A stretch of 16,244 nucleotides of DNA from JBOFDK01 sp051650305 (GCA_051650305.1 JBOFIT010000168.1:1-16244); one strand, 5' to 3'; shown: positions 1-6,182, counted from the first letter of the stretch. Numbers and translations: made by a program. Notes: generated from the letters alone by a model not told the origin.

Positions 1-156
1 ATCAGACGTCACGAAGACTATATGTGTAATATCAAAGGGATTTACCCAGCAGGTGAAGGTGCAGGCTATGCAGGTGGGATCACATCAGCAGGTGTGGATG
101 GGATTGAAGTGGCAGAAGCCATTGCGAAGCGTTACCTCCCACTTACTAGTGTTTAA
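1..156 (+). CDS. C-terminal fragment of a COG2509-like FAD-dependent dehydrogenase
   Basis: The gene is cut by the left edge of the window; only the last 51 codons and the TAA stop are visible. The fragment reads I-R-R-H-E-D-Y then GIYPAGEGAGYAGGITSAGV and ends soon after an alpha-helical VAEAIAKRYL tail. The PAGEGAGYAGGI-S-A-DG-AEAI signature is the C-terminal FAD-binding segment of the uncharacterised NAD(FAD)-utilising dehydrogenases (COG2509, ~460-530 aa), in which the Gly-rich turn and following helix close over the flavin. Substrate and reaction are not settled for this family. The stop lies 95 bases before hpt, which has its own promoter, so the two genes need not be one operon. Family assignment is fairly secure from the motif; nothing can be said about the missing N-terminus. 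Confidence 0.75.
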   Translation: MRRHEDYMCNIKGIYPAGEGAGYAGGITSAGVDGIEVAEAIAKRYLPLTSV

Positions 157-165
157 CCGAACATT
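153..165 (+). promoter_or_regulatory. possible PurR box (PurBox1-like) upstream of hpt
   Basis: The 13 bases TTAACCGAACATT match the Bacillus PurBox consensus AWWWCCGAACWWT at 12 of 13 positions. The element overlaps the stop codon of the preceding gene and lies 24 bp upstream of the hpt -35 box. A much weaker inverted partner (TTTGTTTGAGTTT, 184-196) overlaps the -35. The inter-box distance (18 bp) is close to, but not exactly, the 16-17 bp described for B. subtilis. Regulation of hpt by PurR is an inference. Confidence 0.35.
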
Positions 166-188
166 ATTTTGGTTGGTGTAAAATTTGT

Positions 189-217
189 TTGAGTTTTTGT
201 CTGTTTTTTGCTATAAT
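189..217 (+). promoter_or_regulatory. sigma-A-type promoter for hpt
   Basis: TTGAGT (-35, 189-194) is followed by a 17-bp spacer and a perfect TATAAT (-10, 212-217). Predicted transcription start is near 224, giving a leader of under 30 nt before the hpt ATG. Confidence 0.8.
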
Positions 218-251
218 ACAACTATCATGAAGACAAAATAGAGGTGCAGGG

Positions 252-791
252 ATGGAAAAAGACATCAAACAAGTGCTATTAAGTGCAGAACAAATAGCAG
301 ATAAAGTAAAAGAGCTTGGGGAACAAATCACACGCGATTACGAAGGGCAAGAGCTTTTAGTAGTAGGGATCTTAAAAGGATCCAATGTATTTATGAGTGA
401 TTTAGTGAGAAAGATTCAGATGCCTATGAAAATGGATTTTATGGTGGTATCTAGCTACGGTAATGCTACAGAATCCACAGGCGTTGTAAAAATAATAAAA
501 GACATCGAAGAAAGTTTAGAAGGGAAGCATCTCCTTATCGTAGAAGATATCATCGATAGTGGCTTAACCCTTAAATACTTAAAGCAGATGTTAGAGACAC
601 GTAAGCCAGCAAGTATCAAACTATGTACATTAGTAGATAAGCCAGCGAGACGTAAAGAAACAGTATACGTAGATTATATAGGCTTTGAATTGCCAGATGA
701 ATTTATCGTAGGCTACGGCATCGACTATGCAGAGCACTACAGAAATTTGCCACATATTGCGATTCTTAAACCAGAAGTTTACGAAAAATAA
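252..791 (+). CDS. hpt: hypoxanthine (guanine) phosphoribosyltransferase
   Basis: This purine-salvage enzyme transfers the phosphoribosyl group of PRPP to hypoxanthine or guanine, giving IMP or GMP in the cytosol. The 179-residue length is normal for bacterial Hpt. The PRPP loop V-E-D-I-I-D-S-G-L-T is at about residues 97-106, with the acidic pair E98/D99 that contacts ribose hydroxyls. The early LLVVGILKGSNVFMSDL segment supplies the K-G backbone turn of the pyrophosphate site. LVDKPARRK (about 127-135) holds the lysine expected to contact the purine O6, and VGYGIDYAEHYRNLP (about 156-170) is the typical C-terminal flap and purine pocket. The ATG is chosen because GAGGTG lies 5-10 bases upstream. 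It has its own promoter and terminator and stands alone, not next to tilS or ftsH as in many Firmicutes. The family assignment is very secure; preference between hypoxanthine and guanine cannot be read from sequence. Confidence 0.95.
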   Translation: MEKDIKQVLLSAEQIADKVKELGEQITRDYEGQELLVVGILKGSNVFMSDLVRKIQMPMKMDFMVVSSYGNATESTGVVKIIKDIEESLEGKHLLIVEDIIDSGLTLKYLKQMLETRKPASIKLCTLVDKPARRKETVYVDYIGFELPDEFIVGYGIDYAEHYRNLPHIAILKPEVYEK

Positions 792-800
792 CAACGATGA

Positions 801-832
801 AAGGCTGCACAGCGATGTGTAGTCTTTTTTTT
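801..832 (+). terminator. intrinsic terminator after hpt
   Basis: AAGGCTGCACA pairs with TGTGTAGTCTT (11 bp, two G-U pairs) around a GCGA tetraloop, followed directly by a run of Ts. It begins 10 bases after the hpt stop. Confidence 0.88.
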
Positions 833-875
833 ATTCAAAACACGAAAAAAGAAATTAAAAAATAATAATTATTAA

Positions 876-904
876 TTGAATACCGCTATTAAGTGTGTTA
901 TAAT
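876..904 (+). promoter_or_regulatory. sigma-A-type promoter for nox
   Basis: TTGAAT (876-881), a 17-bp spacer and a perfect TATAAT (899-904). The leader to the nox start is about 68 nt. The -10 box is embedded in a Rex-like inverted repeat (separate entry). Confidence 0.8.
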
Positions 905-912
905 TCTAACAT
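895..912. promoter_or_regulatory. Rex-like operator over the nox -10 box
   Basis: The perfect inverted repeat TGTTA-N6-TAACA (896-911) coincides with the core of the redox-sensing repressor site TTGTTAA-N4-TTAACAA. Ten of the 14 specified positions match; all four mismatches are in the outermost and innermost arm bases. It surrounds the -10 box of an NADH oxidase gene, where a Rex operator would be expected. Binding by Rex is inference. Confidence 0.45.
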
Positions 913-978
913 AATGATAAACATAAAAGATGCATATAAATAAATCATAAACTATAAATAATGAAAAGGGGTAAAATG

Positions 979-2313
979 ATGAAAGTTATTGTAATAGGAT
1001 GTACACATGCAGGAACAGCGGCGATTGTTAACACAAAGGCAATACACAAAGACGCAGAAATCACAGTATATGAGCGTAATAATAATATTTCATTCTTATC
1101 TTGTGGCATTGCACTTCATGTAGCAGATGTGGTGAAAGAACCACAGAAGCTTTTCTATAATTCACCAGAAGGTTTACAAGCGTTAGGTGTGACGACTAAG
1201 ATGGAGCATGATGTACTAGACGTGGATGTAGAGAAAAAAACAGTACAAGTGAAAAATTTAAATACAGGTGAAGTTTTCGAAGATCAGTACGATAAACTCA
1301 TCGTGACATTAGGCTCATGGCCAATCATTCCACCATTTGAAGGGATCGAGCTTGAGAATATCCTTTTATCTAAAAACTACAACCACTCTCAAACAATTAT
1401 CGAGCGCGCTAAAGAAGCGAAGAAGATTGTAGTTATTGGTGCAGGCTACATCGGTGTAGAATTAGCAGAAGCCTTTGAAATCTTAGGTAAAGAAACGATC
1501 CTTGTGGATGCAGAAGCACGTATGATGAGCAAGTATCTGGATAAGACTTTTACAGATAAGGCAGAAGCAGCATTTACAGCCCATGGGGTGACCCTTGCGA
1601 TGGGAGAAAAGGTAGAGAAGTTTGAAGGTGTGGATGGCAAAGTAAGTGCAGTCGTGACAGATAAAGGCCGCTATGAGGCAGATATGGTGGTACTATGTAT
1701 CGGCTTTAGACCAAATACTGCTTTACTTAAAGGACAGTTAGAGATGCTACCAAATGGCGCAATCGTTATCGATGAGTATATGCGCACAAGTAACCCAGAT
1801 GTTTTAGCAGCAGGGGATTGCTGTGTGGTAGGGTATAATCCAGCGGAAGATAAGCGTTATATTCCACTTGCGACTAACGCTGTACGTATGGGCTTCCTTG
1901 TGGCGAAAAACTTAGTAGAACCTACACTTAAATATATGGGAACACAAGGCACATCAGGCATTAAGATCTATGATTACAATATCGCATCTACAGGTATGAC
2001 AGAAGAGATAGCCAAAGCGACCACATCTTATGATGTAGCCAGTGTAATCGTGACAGATAATGATAGACCAGAATTTATGCCAACTTTTGAAGAAGTGACT
2101 TTAAGTATCGTCTATGACAAGACAACAAGACGCGTACTAGGTGGCCAGATCATCAGTAAGCAAGATGTAACACAGATGATGAATACCCTTTCAGTTGTGA
2201 TCCAAAATAAAATGACCATAGAAGAGCTAGCAGTTACAGACTTCTTCTTCCAACCTCATTTCAATAAACCATGGAGCATTCTGAATACAGCAGCACTACA
2301 AGTACTCGTATAA
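979..2313 (+). CDS. nox: NADH oxidase, water-forming (Nox family flavoprotein)
   Basis: This is a pyridine-nucleotide-disulfide-type flavoprotein that most likely reduces O2 to water with NADH, giving an anaerobe oxygen tolerance and NAD+ regeneration. The N-terminal FAD-binding segment is VIVIGCTHAGTAA, and S-F-L-S-C-G-I-A-L carries the single redox-active Cys42, at the same position as in streptococcal Nox. A second Rossmann motif, VVIGAGYIGVELAEAFEILG (about 153-172), binds NADH, and a C-terminal FAD contact A-G-D-C-C follows near residue 275. The C-terminal dimerisation domain ends with FFFQPHFNKPW. The length of 444 residues is normal. An upstream in-frame ATG at 961 is possible, but AGGGG (967-971) lies inside that extension and is spaced 7 bases from ATG 979, giving the expected MKVIVIG start. 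CoA-disulfide reductase is the main alternative in this superfamily; overall similarity favours Nox. Confidence 0.88.
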   Translation: MKVIVIGCTHAGTAAIVNTKAIHKDAEITVYERNNNISFLSCGIALHVADVVKEPQKLFYNSPEGLQALGVTTKMEHDVLDVDVEKKTVQVKNLNTGEVFEDQYDKLIVTLGSWPIIPPFEGIELENILLSKNYNHSQTIIERAKEAKKIVVIGAGYIGVELAEAFEILGKETILVDAEARMMSKYLDKTFTDKAEAAFTAHGVTLAMGEKVEKFEGVDGKVSAVVTDKGRYEADMVVLCIGFRPNTALLKGQLEMLPNGAIVIDEYMRTSNPDVLAAGDCCVVGYNPAEDKRYIPLATNAVRMGFLVAKNLVEPTLKYMGTQGTSGIKIYDYNIASTGMTEEIAKATTSYDVASVIVTDNDRPEFMPTFEEVTLSIVYDKTTRRVLGGQIISKQDVTQMMNTLSVVIQNKMTIEELAVTDFFFQPHFNKPWSILNTAALQVLV

Positions 2314-2358
2314 ATACAAAAAAAGCTGAAATCATGAGATTTCAGCTTTTTTTGTATT
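2313..2358. terminator. bidirectional intrinsic terminator between nox and the leftward Cys-rich unit
   Basis: A perfect 21-bp inverted repeat (AATACAAAAAAAGCTGAAATC and its complement) surrounds an ATGA loop. The G/C-containing core AGCTGAAATC/GATTTCAGCT is followed by seven Ts on each strand, so it should stop both nox and the opposing transcript. It overlaps the final base of the nox stop and the last bases of the leftward stop codon. Confidence 0.93.
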
Positions 2359-2824
2359 AGCAAGATAAGGTTACACTAGTAATTTTACAAGCATTAATAA
2401 AGAGGTTACGGCCGCATTTGATAGAGAGTACTTTAACAAAGCTGCCACAGATACCACAAACGAGTACGCGCATACGTGTGTTGCCGATACATATGATCAC
2501 TTGCTTGCCAAGGTATGGTGTCAGTGCATTTGTCATGGTATTTTCACAACAACAAGATGGGGAATCACAGATACAATGGTCTTTGGCACAGTAGTAGTTT
2601 TCTGGGTCATAGCAAGGATCCTTACAGGAGCAGTCACAACCAGGGTGGCATGAAGGAGCACAAGGCTCAGGACATGGACAAGGCTTAGGACAAGGTTTAT
2701 GGCATGCACAAGATTGGCAAGTAGGGCCATAATAATTCTCTGAATCCTGACAAGGACACTTACATGGTTTAGCTTCACAGCAGTCGCATGAATGTGGCAT
2801 AAACATATTTGATGATTGATACAT
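2357..2824 (-). CDS. cysteine-rich protein with C-terminal small beta-barrel-like domain, putative spore coat component
   Basis: I do not recognise a named family. The 155-residue product has 30 cysteines. Residues 1 to about 98 are a low-complexity region of C-x-C, CC and C-P-x-P-C runs, including K-P-C-P-K-P-C-P-C-P-E-P-C and a twice-used D-S/P-E-N-Y-Y motif. From about residue 100 a compact hydrophobic domain, LGKQVIICIG... to ITSV, has the alternating pattern of an LSm/SH3-like small barrel. That domain is clearly similar to the whole of the neighbouring 64-residue protein. The start is well fixed by AAGGAGG eight bases upstream. Only 35 bp separates it from the upstream gene, so one leftward transcript is likely, ending at the bidirectional terminator. 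A cross-linked spore-coat role is inferred from cysteine content and the sigma-K-like promoter. Metal binding is an alternative. Confidence 0.7.
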   Translation of the reverse strand: MYQSSNMFMPHSCDCCEAKPCKCPCQDSENYYGPTCQSCACHKPCPKPCPCPEPCAPSCHPGCDCSCKDPCYDPENYYCAKDHCICDSPSCCCENTMTNALTPYLGKQVIICIGNTRMRVLVCGICGSFVKVLSIKCGRNLFINACKITSVTLSC

Positions 2825-2859
2825 AGAACAACCTCCTTTTAAATATTAAGGAAAAGGAA

Positions 2860-3054
2860 TTAACAAGGAACCACTTCAATATAATCGATCGCATCTAAAT
2901 TAACGATATGGGTATTACCAGTACCGATAGCTAGTACTTTCATATAAGAAGCACAGACTTCACAGACGATGACAAGAGAGCGAGAGCGACAGGCGTGAAG
3001 AATGACTTTATGGCCGATTAATTCATCGAAGCAGGATACACAGTTTTTTGACAT
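2860..3054 (-). CDS. small Cys-containing protein with LSm/SH3-like barrel pattern, paralogue of the downstream Cys-rich protein
   Basis: The product is 64 residues with six cysteines (SKNCVSC at the start, single Cys near 22, CEVC in the middle, a C-terminal Cys). Its LIGHKVILHACRSRSLVIVC stretch, SYMKVLAIGTGN and final I-D-Y-I-E-V line up along their length with the C-terminal domain of the adjacent gene (LGKQVIICIGNTRMRVLVC, SFVKVLSIKCGRN, ITSV), suggesting tandem duplication. A reading frame continues upstream to 3099, but ATG 3054 is chosen because AGGAGG lies nine bases before it and the extension falls in an inverted repeat with no ribosome binding site. It is first in a two-gene leftward unit. 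Function is unknown; a coat or crust role is inferred from promoter and neighbour. Confidence 0.68.
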   Translation of the reverse strand: MSKNCVSCFDELIGHKVILHACRSRSLVIVCEVCASYMKVLAIGTGNTHIVNLDAIDYIEVVPC

Positions 3055-3069
3055 AAGCAGTAACCTCCT

Positions 3070-3130
3070 ACATAGTGTAATTAGGAAATTTTTAGACATT
3101 GTTTTACAAATTTCCTAATATACACTATGT
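3070..3130. repeat. long imperfect inverted repeat upstream of the leftward Cys-rich unit
   Basis: The left arm 3070-3091 (22 nt) and right arm 3108-3130 (23 nt) are complementary except for one extra base, around a 16-nt loop. Each arm contains CATAGTGTA in opposite orientation; the copy read leftward serves as the -10 of the candidate sigma-K promoter. A leftward RNA starting near 3115 would carry an 11-bp hairpin (TTAGGAAATTT with its complement) at or very near its 5' end, leaving the AGGAGG of the first gene free. Confidence 0.85.
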
Positions 3131-3149
3131 AAAGGCGTAATATGATGTG
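3121..3149 (-). promoter_or_regulatory. candidate sigma-K promoter for the leftward Cys-rich unit
   Basis: Read leftward, CACA (complement of 3146-3149), a 16-bp spacer and CATAGTGTA (complement of 3121-3129) match the B. subtilis sigma-K consensus mACm-N16-CATAnnnTA at every specified base. No sigma-A-like promoter is evident for this unit. Late mother-cell expression would fit cysteine-rich coat proteins. Confidence 0.5.
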
Positions 3150-3224
3150 ACAAGAATTGTATAATTTATTCAAAAATTTGAATTTACACATATAAATGTT
3201 TTGCATTTCTATTTTTGATAATTA

Positions 3225-3233
3225 TGGTATAAT
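3225..3233 (+). promoter_or_regulatory. extended -10 promoter for thrC
   Basis: TGGTATAAT is a perfect extended -10 (TGnTATAAT). There is no good -35 at 16-18 bp; TTGCAT at 3201 is 21 bp away, which is too far, so recognition probably relies on the extended element. The leader to the thrC ATG is about 34 nt. Confidence 0.6.
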
Positions 3234-3273
3234 GAGTACAAATAAAAAAGAAACCATAAGGAGTGACGGCATA

Positions 3274-4752
3274 ATGTATTATCAAAGTACACGTAACAGT
3301 GATGTGAAAGTATTAGCGACAGAGGCGATTCTTCAAGGGATATCAAAAGAAGGTGGCTTGTTTGTACCACAGAATATTCAAGGGATGGACTTTACTTTAG
3401 AAGAAATGCTTGGCTTTACATATCAAGAGATGGCTTATCGTGTGATGCGCTTATTTTTTGGCAATATGAAAGAAGAAGACTTGAAAAGATGTATCGATAG
3501 TGCCTATGATGCGAAATTTGATACAGAAATGATTGCACCACTAGAAGTGACAGAGGCAGGGAACTTTTTAGAGCTTTTCCATGGGCCTACCCTTGCATTT
3601 AAAGATATGGCACTTTCTATTCTTCCATACCTCATGACCACAAGCAAAAGTTATGCAGGTGAAGAAAAAGAAATCGTCATCTTAACAGCGACTTCAGGGG
3701 ATACAGGTAAAGCGGCATTAGAAGGCTTTGCAGATGTAGCAGGCACACGTATCGCAGTATTCTTCCCAGAAGAAGGTGTAAGTGATGTTCAGAAACGTCA
3801 GATGACCACACAAGAAGGGGATAATACCCTTGTAGTAGGTATCAAAGGAAACTTCGATGACGCACAAACAGGTGTTAAGAATATTTTTACAGATAAAGAA
3901 CTTGAAGAGACACTTAAAGCAAAGGGCTTCGTCTTCTCTTCAGCAAACTCTATTAATATAGGAAGACTTGTACCACAAGTTGTGTATTACTTCTATGCTT
4001 ATAGCCAAATGGTAAAAGCAAATAAGCTAGAGGTAGGGGATGTGATGAACGTCGTGGTACCTACAGGAAACTTCGGTAATATTTTAGCAGCGTACTATGC
4101 AAAAGAAATGGGCTTACCAATTGCAAAGCTTATCTGTGCATCCAATAAAAACAAAGTACTATTTGACTTCTTCAAAGAAGGTGTGTACGATCGTAACCGT
4201 GATTTTTATATCACCAATTCACCATCAATGGATATCCTCATTTCAAGTAACTTAGAAAGACTTCTTTTCCATATGAGTGGTGAAAATGCAGAGACAGTAT
4301 GTGGCTTAATGGAAGCGTTAAAAACACAAGGTGCGTATACCATTAATGAGGAGATGAAAGAAAAGTTACAAGACTTCTATGGTGGTTATGTGGATGATAC
4401 AAAGACAACTGAGTGGATTCGTAAGGTGTATGAGAACCATCAGTATTTAATGGATACCCATACAGCGGTAGCTTACGGGGTGTATGAGACTTATAAAGAA
4501 GAGACAGGGGATCAAACACCAAGTATCATTGTATCAACAGCAAGCCCATACAAGTTTACGGGAAGTGTTATGGGTGCTTTGGACACACGTTTTGAAGCGG
4601 TAGATGACTTTACACTTCTTAAAGAAATGGAAAAATTATTAAAAGAAGAGATGCCAAAAGGCATCAAAGACATTGATACAAAGCCTGTGCGTCATCAAAC
4701 TGTCTGTGAAAAAGAAGAGATGGAAGCAGTGGTTTTAGGATTTTTGAAATAA
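3274..4752 (+). CDS. thrC: threonine synthase
   Basis: This PLP enzyme converts O-phospho-L-homoserine and water to L-threonine and phosphate, the last step of threonine biosynthesis. The N-terminus (YYQSTRN near the start, then GISKEGGLFVPQ) is the typical ThrC opening. E-L-F-H-G-P-T-L-A-F-K-D-M-A-L carries the PLP Schiff-base lysine, K110. ATSGDTGKAALEGF (about 140-153) is the Ser/Thr-rich phosphate-cradling loop of fold-type II enzymes, and VVPTGNFGNILAAYYAKEMG is the conserved Gly-rich PLP phosphate loop. At 492 residues it belongs to the longer ThrC group. The frame is open from 3196, but that extension covers the -10 box; ATG 3274 has AAGGAG ten bases upstream. It stands alone with no hom or thrB beside it. 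Function is secure. Confidence 0.95.
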   Translation: MYYQSTRNSDVKVLATEAILQGISKEGGLFVPQNIQGMDFTLEEMLGFTYQEMAYRVMRLFFGNMKEEDLKRCIDSAYDAKFDTEMIAPLEVTEAGNFLELFHGPTLAFKDMALSILPYLMTTSKSYAGEEKEIVILTATSGDTGKAALEGFADVAGTRIAVFFPEEGVSDVQKRQMTTQEGDNTLVVGIKGNFDDAQTGVKNIFTDKELEETLKAKGFVFSSANSINIGRLVPQVVYYFYAYSQMVKANKLEVGDVMNVVVPTGNFGNILAAYYAKEMGLPIAKLICASNKNKVLFDFFKEGVYDRNRDFYITNSPSMDILISSNLERLLFHMSGENAETVCGLMEALKTQGAYTINEEMKEKLQDFYGGYVDDTKTTEWIRKVYENHQYLMDTHTAVAYGVYETYKEETGDQTPSIIVSTASPYKFTGSVMGALDTRFEAVDDFTLLKEMEKLLKEEMPKGIKDIDTKPVRHQTVCEKEEMEAVVLGFLK

Positions 4753-5068
4753 GATACTTGTAAAAACAACTCAAATTATGGTATCTTAGTAGGTAGCATA
4801 GTATTATCAGATTGACTCTCAGTTCCTTATTAAGATGGTAAAACATCCCGAAAAAATAGGGAGTGGTAAAAGTGAGAGAAATCATGTATAATAAGTAGGC
4901 GTGTGCAATCCGCACGATCAATGTAAAATAGTTGGTAAGGCAGCTTTGCGGGCTGGCAACGGAGCGATCCAATTGACATCCAGTTTTACGGCAATGATGA
5001 TTATCATGTACTATACTATGACGAACTATCAGACATACGTCAAATAAGAAAAAGGAGAGTTGTTAATT
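4753..5068. other. 316-nt intergenic region, partly structured, function unknown
   Basis: No gene is firmly supported. After the thrC stop a perfect 8-bp pairing (4750-4757 with 4781-4788) lacks a T-run. A second nested structure is possible: CTCTCA (4816-4821) with TGAGAG (4873-4878) enclosing a CATCCC/GGGAgTG hairpin, flanked by a repeated GGTAAAA. TATAAT at 4887-4892 could be a -10 for the downstream gene, with only a weak -35. Just after it comes a less AT-rich stretch with pairing potential: GTGC/GCAC at 4903-4914, and GTAAAA (4923-4928) with TTTTAC (4984-4989) enclosing CAGC/GCTG and TTGC/GCAA. The same stretch is open as a 48-codon frame from GTG 4901 to the TAA at 5045-5047, with no good ribosome binding site. 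I match it to no known riboswitch or T-box. Confidence 0.5.
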
Positions 5069-5575
5069 ATGACACTTTATGAACAATGGGATAACTATGG
5101 AGAAGAAGCAAGAGAGCGTTCTACAGAAGAGTACAAGCAAGTTGTAGAAAAGTACCTTACAAAAGAAAGAGATGTTTACTCTGAACTTCTTTCAAACCCA
5201 GAAACAATCGTAGAAGGAACAATTGCTGAATTAGGTAAGCGTTTCAACATGACAGAAGTAGAGTTTTTAGGTTTTGTTGATGGTATCAACGAAAGTTTAA
5301 AAGCTGGCACATATGAGTTAAATGCTTTAACAGGTGAATCAGTAGTTAAATTAGACTTCGACTTAGCTAAATTATACTGGAACATGTTAGACGCTAAAGC
5401 TGATTGGTTATACAACTTACCACAATGGGAAAACCTTTTATCAGCACAAGAAAGAAACAACATCAAAAAAGACTTCAAACAGTCAAAAACAGTTGTTATC
5501 GAGAAAAAAGTTGGTCGTAATGAGCCATGTCCATGTGGCAGCGGCAAAAAATACAAGCAATGCTGTATGAAATAA
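5069..5575 (+). CDS. SEC-C zinc-motif protein of unknown function
   Basis: The 168-residue protein ends in a SEC-C motif: G-R-N-E-P-C-P-C-G-S-G-K-K-Y-K-Q-C-C-M-K, with C154, C156, C165 and C166 as zinc ligands. This motif was first seen at the SecA C-terminus, where it binds SecB and ribosomes, and also occurs as a tail on many small bacterial proteins. Residues 1 to about 145 are acidic and mostly helical, with aromatic residues clustered at YWNMLDAKADWLYNLPQWENLL; I cannot assign that part to a named family with certainty. A TTG at 5060 is in frame, but GGAG at 5054-5057 points to ATG 5069. It is monocistronic, between an unusual leader and a perfect palindromic terminator. It is not secA or secA2. 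A ribosome- or chaperone-associated role is a guess. Confidence 0.85.
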   Translation: MTLYEQWDNYGEEARERSTEEYKQVVEKYLTKERDVYSELLSNPETIVEGTIAELGKRFNMTEVEFLGFVDGINESLKAGTYELNALTGESVVKLDFDLAKLYWNMLDAKADWLYNLPQWENLLSAQERNNIKKDFKQSKTVVIEKKVGRNEPCPCGSGKKYKQCCMK

Positions 5576-5600
5576 CTGCTCAATTGAGCAGTTATTTTTT
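5570..5600 (+). terminator. intrinsic terminator after the SEC-C gene
   Basis: The perfect palindrome AAATAACTGCTC-AATT-GAGCAGTTATTT (5570-5597) overlaps the stop codon and continues into a T-run. The A-run on the left arm means it could also act on the opposite strand. Confidence 0.92.
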
Positions 5601-5638
5601 AAATCTTTTTTAGAAAAATAGATGAGGAGAGAAATGAA

Positions 5639-6133
5639 GTGGATATTAGATGGTCATATTATCTTATTGTAGCTTTGTATGCAGTACTCATTACTTTAAA
5701 ATTACTTAATAAAAGACAAGAAAATCAGTTCGCAAAAGATCATGAAGGTGTCCGAGTGTATAAAGGTTCAAGAAAAGACTTTTTTACCATCGTTGCTTTT
5801 ATTTGTAGTCTCATTACACTGATTATTAATGGGGTAGCTCTTTTGGCTGGTAAGCCACTTATAGGTACCAGTGTATTCATTACTGTATGTATCATTGGAA
5901 TGGCTTTATTAACAGTTAATATCCAAGTGTTAACGACGCCAGAGCATCGCTTATGTGTAGGGGGAACCCTTTTAGAAGCGGACCAAATCAAAGAAGTCAT
6001 CATCAAAGAAAAGAAAGCAAAGACATACTATGAGATTCTCTTTAATGCACCTATACAGGGGTATGAAGGTGTAGAATTTGCCCTTTCTGGTGAACAAAAA
6101 GAGTCCTTTACAAACTATATCAAAACCATTTAA
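5639..6133 (+). CDS. small membrane protein of unknown function
   Basis: The 164-residue product has about three hydrophobic segments: residues 6-22 (SYYLIVALYAVLITLKL), about 48-69 (TIVAFICSLITLIINGVALL) and about 74-96 (GTSVFITVCIIGMALLTVNI). Between the first and second is a charged loop with Y-K-G-S-R-K-D, and a cytosolic-looking C-terminal domain of about 65 residues (PEHRLCVGGTLLEADQIKEVIIKEKKAKTYYEILF) follows. The C-terminal part alternates strands in a way that recalls membrane-anchored PH-like (bPH/DUF) domains, but I cannot place it in a family. The start is GTG: AGGAGA lies eight bases upstream, and the nearby ATG at 5634 is out of frame and ends after 12 codons. It is monocistronic, with its own terminator. 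Confidence 0.75.
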   Translation: MDIRWSYYLIVALYAVLITLKLLNKRQENQFAKDHEGVRVYKGSRKDFFTIVAFICSLITLIINGVALLAGKPLIGTSVFITVCIIGMALLTVNIQVLTTPEHRLCVGGTLLEADQIKEVIIKEKKAKTYYEILFNAPIQGYEGVEFALSGEQKESFTNYIKTI

Positions 6134-6162
6134 AGTCATTCCGTCAAGGGTGACTTTTTTTT
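6133..6162 (+). terminator. intrinsic terminator after the small membrane protein gene
   Basis: AAGTCA pairs with TGACTT, extended by CC/GG around a GTCAA loop with a small internal mismatch, followed by eight or more Ts. It separates this gene from the ATPase operon. Confidence 0.8.
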
Positions 6163-6182
6163 ATTGCCTAAATGGATGTTTT

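Noticed and set aside
961..978. Upstream ATG start for nox
   Set aside because: The added residues MKRGKM are encoded by the ribosome binding site (AGGGG) of the ATG at 979, which gives the family-typical MKVIVIG N-terminus.
2533..2778. 81-codon leftward frame inside the Cys-rich gene
   Set aside because: It lies wholly within the better-supported 155-residue gene on the same strand in another frame, has no ribosome binding site, and its V/L/I-rich product is what shifted TGY/CCN codons produce.
4750..4788. Hairpin TAAGATAC/GTATCTTA after thrC as a terminator
   Set aside because: The stem is AT-rich, the loop is 23 nt, and no T-run follows.
4664..4972. 102-codon leftward frame overlapping the thrC 3' end and the intergenic region
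   Set aside because: It overlaps conserved thrC codons, has no ribosome binding site, and its Leu/Tyr/Phe-rich composition looks like antisense of AT-rich DNA.
4923..4989. tRNA-like stretch: AGTTGGTAAGGCAGC resembles a D-arm, GGAGCGATCC resembles a T-arm, and the ends GTAAAA/TTTTAC pair
   Set aside because: There is no GTTCRA T-loop, no 5-bp anticodon stem with a 7-nt loop, and arm spacing does not fit a cloverleaf.
5176..5583. 135-codon leftward frame opposite the SEC-C gene
   Set aside because: It is fully antisense to a gene with a clear conserved zinc motif and runs through its terminator; no leftward promoter or ribosome binding site.
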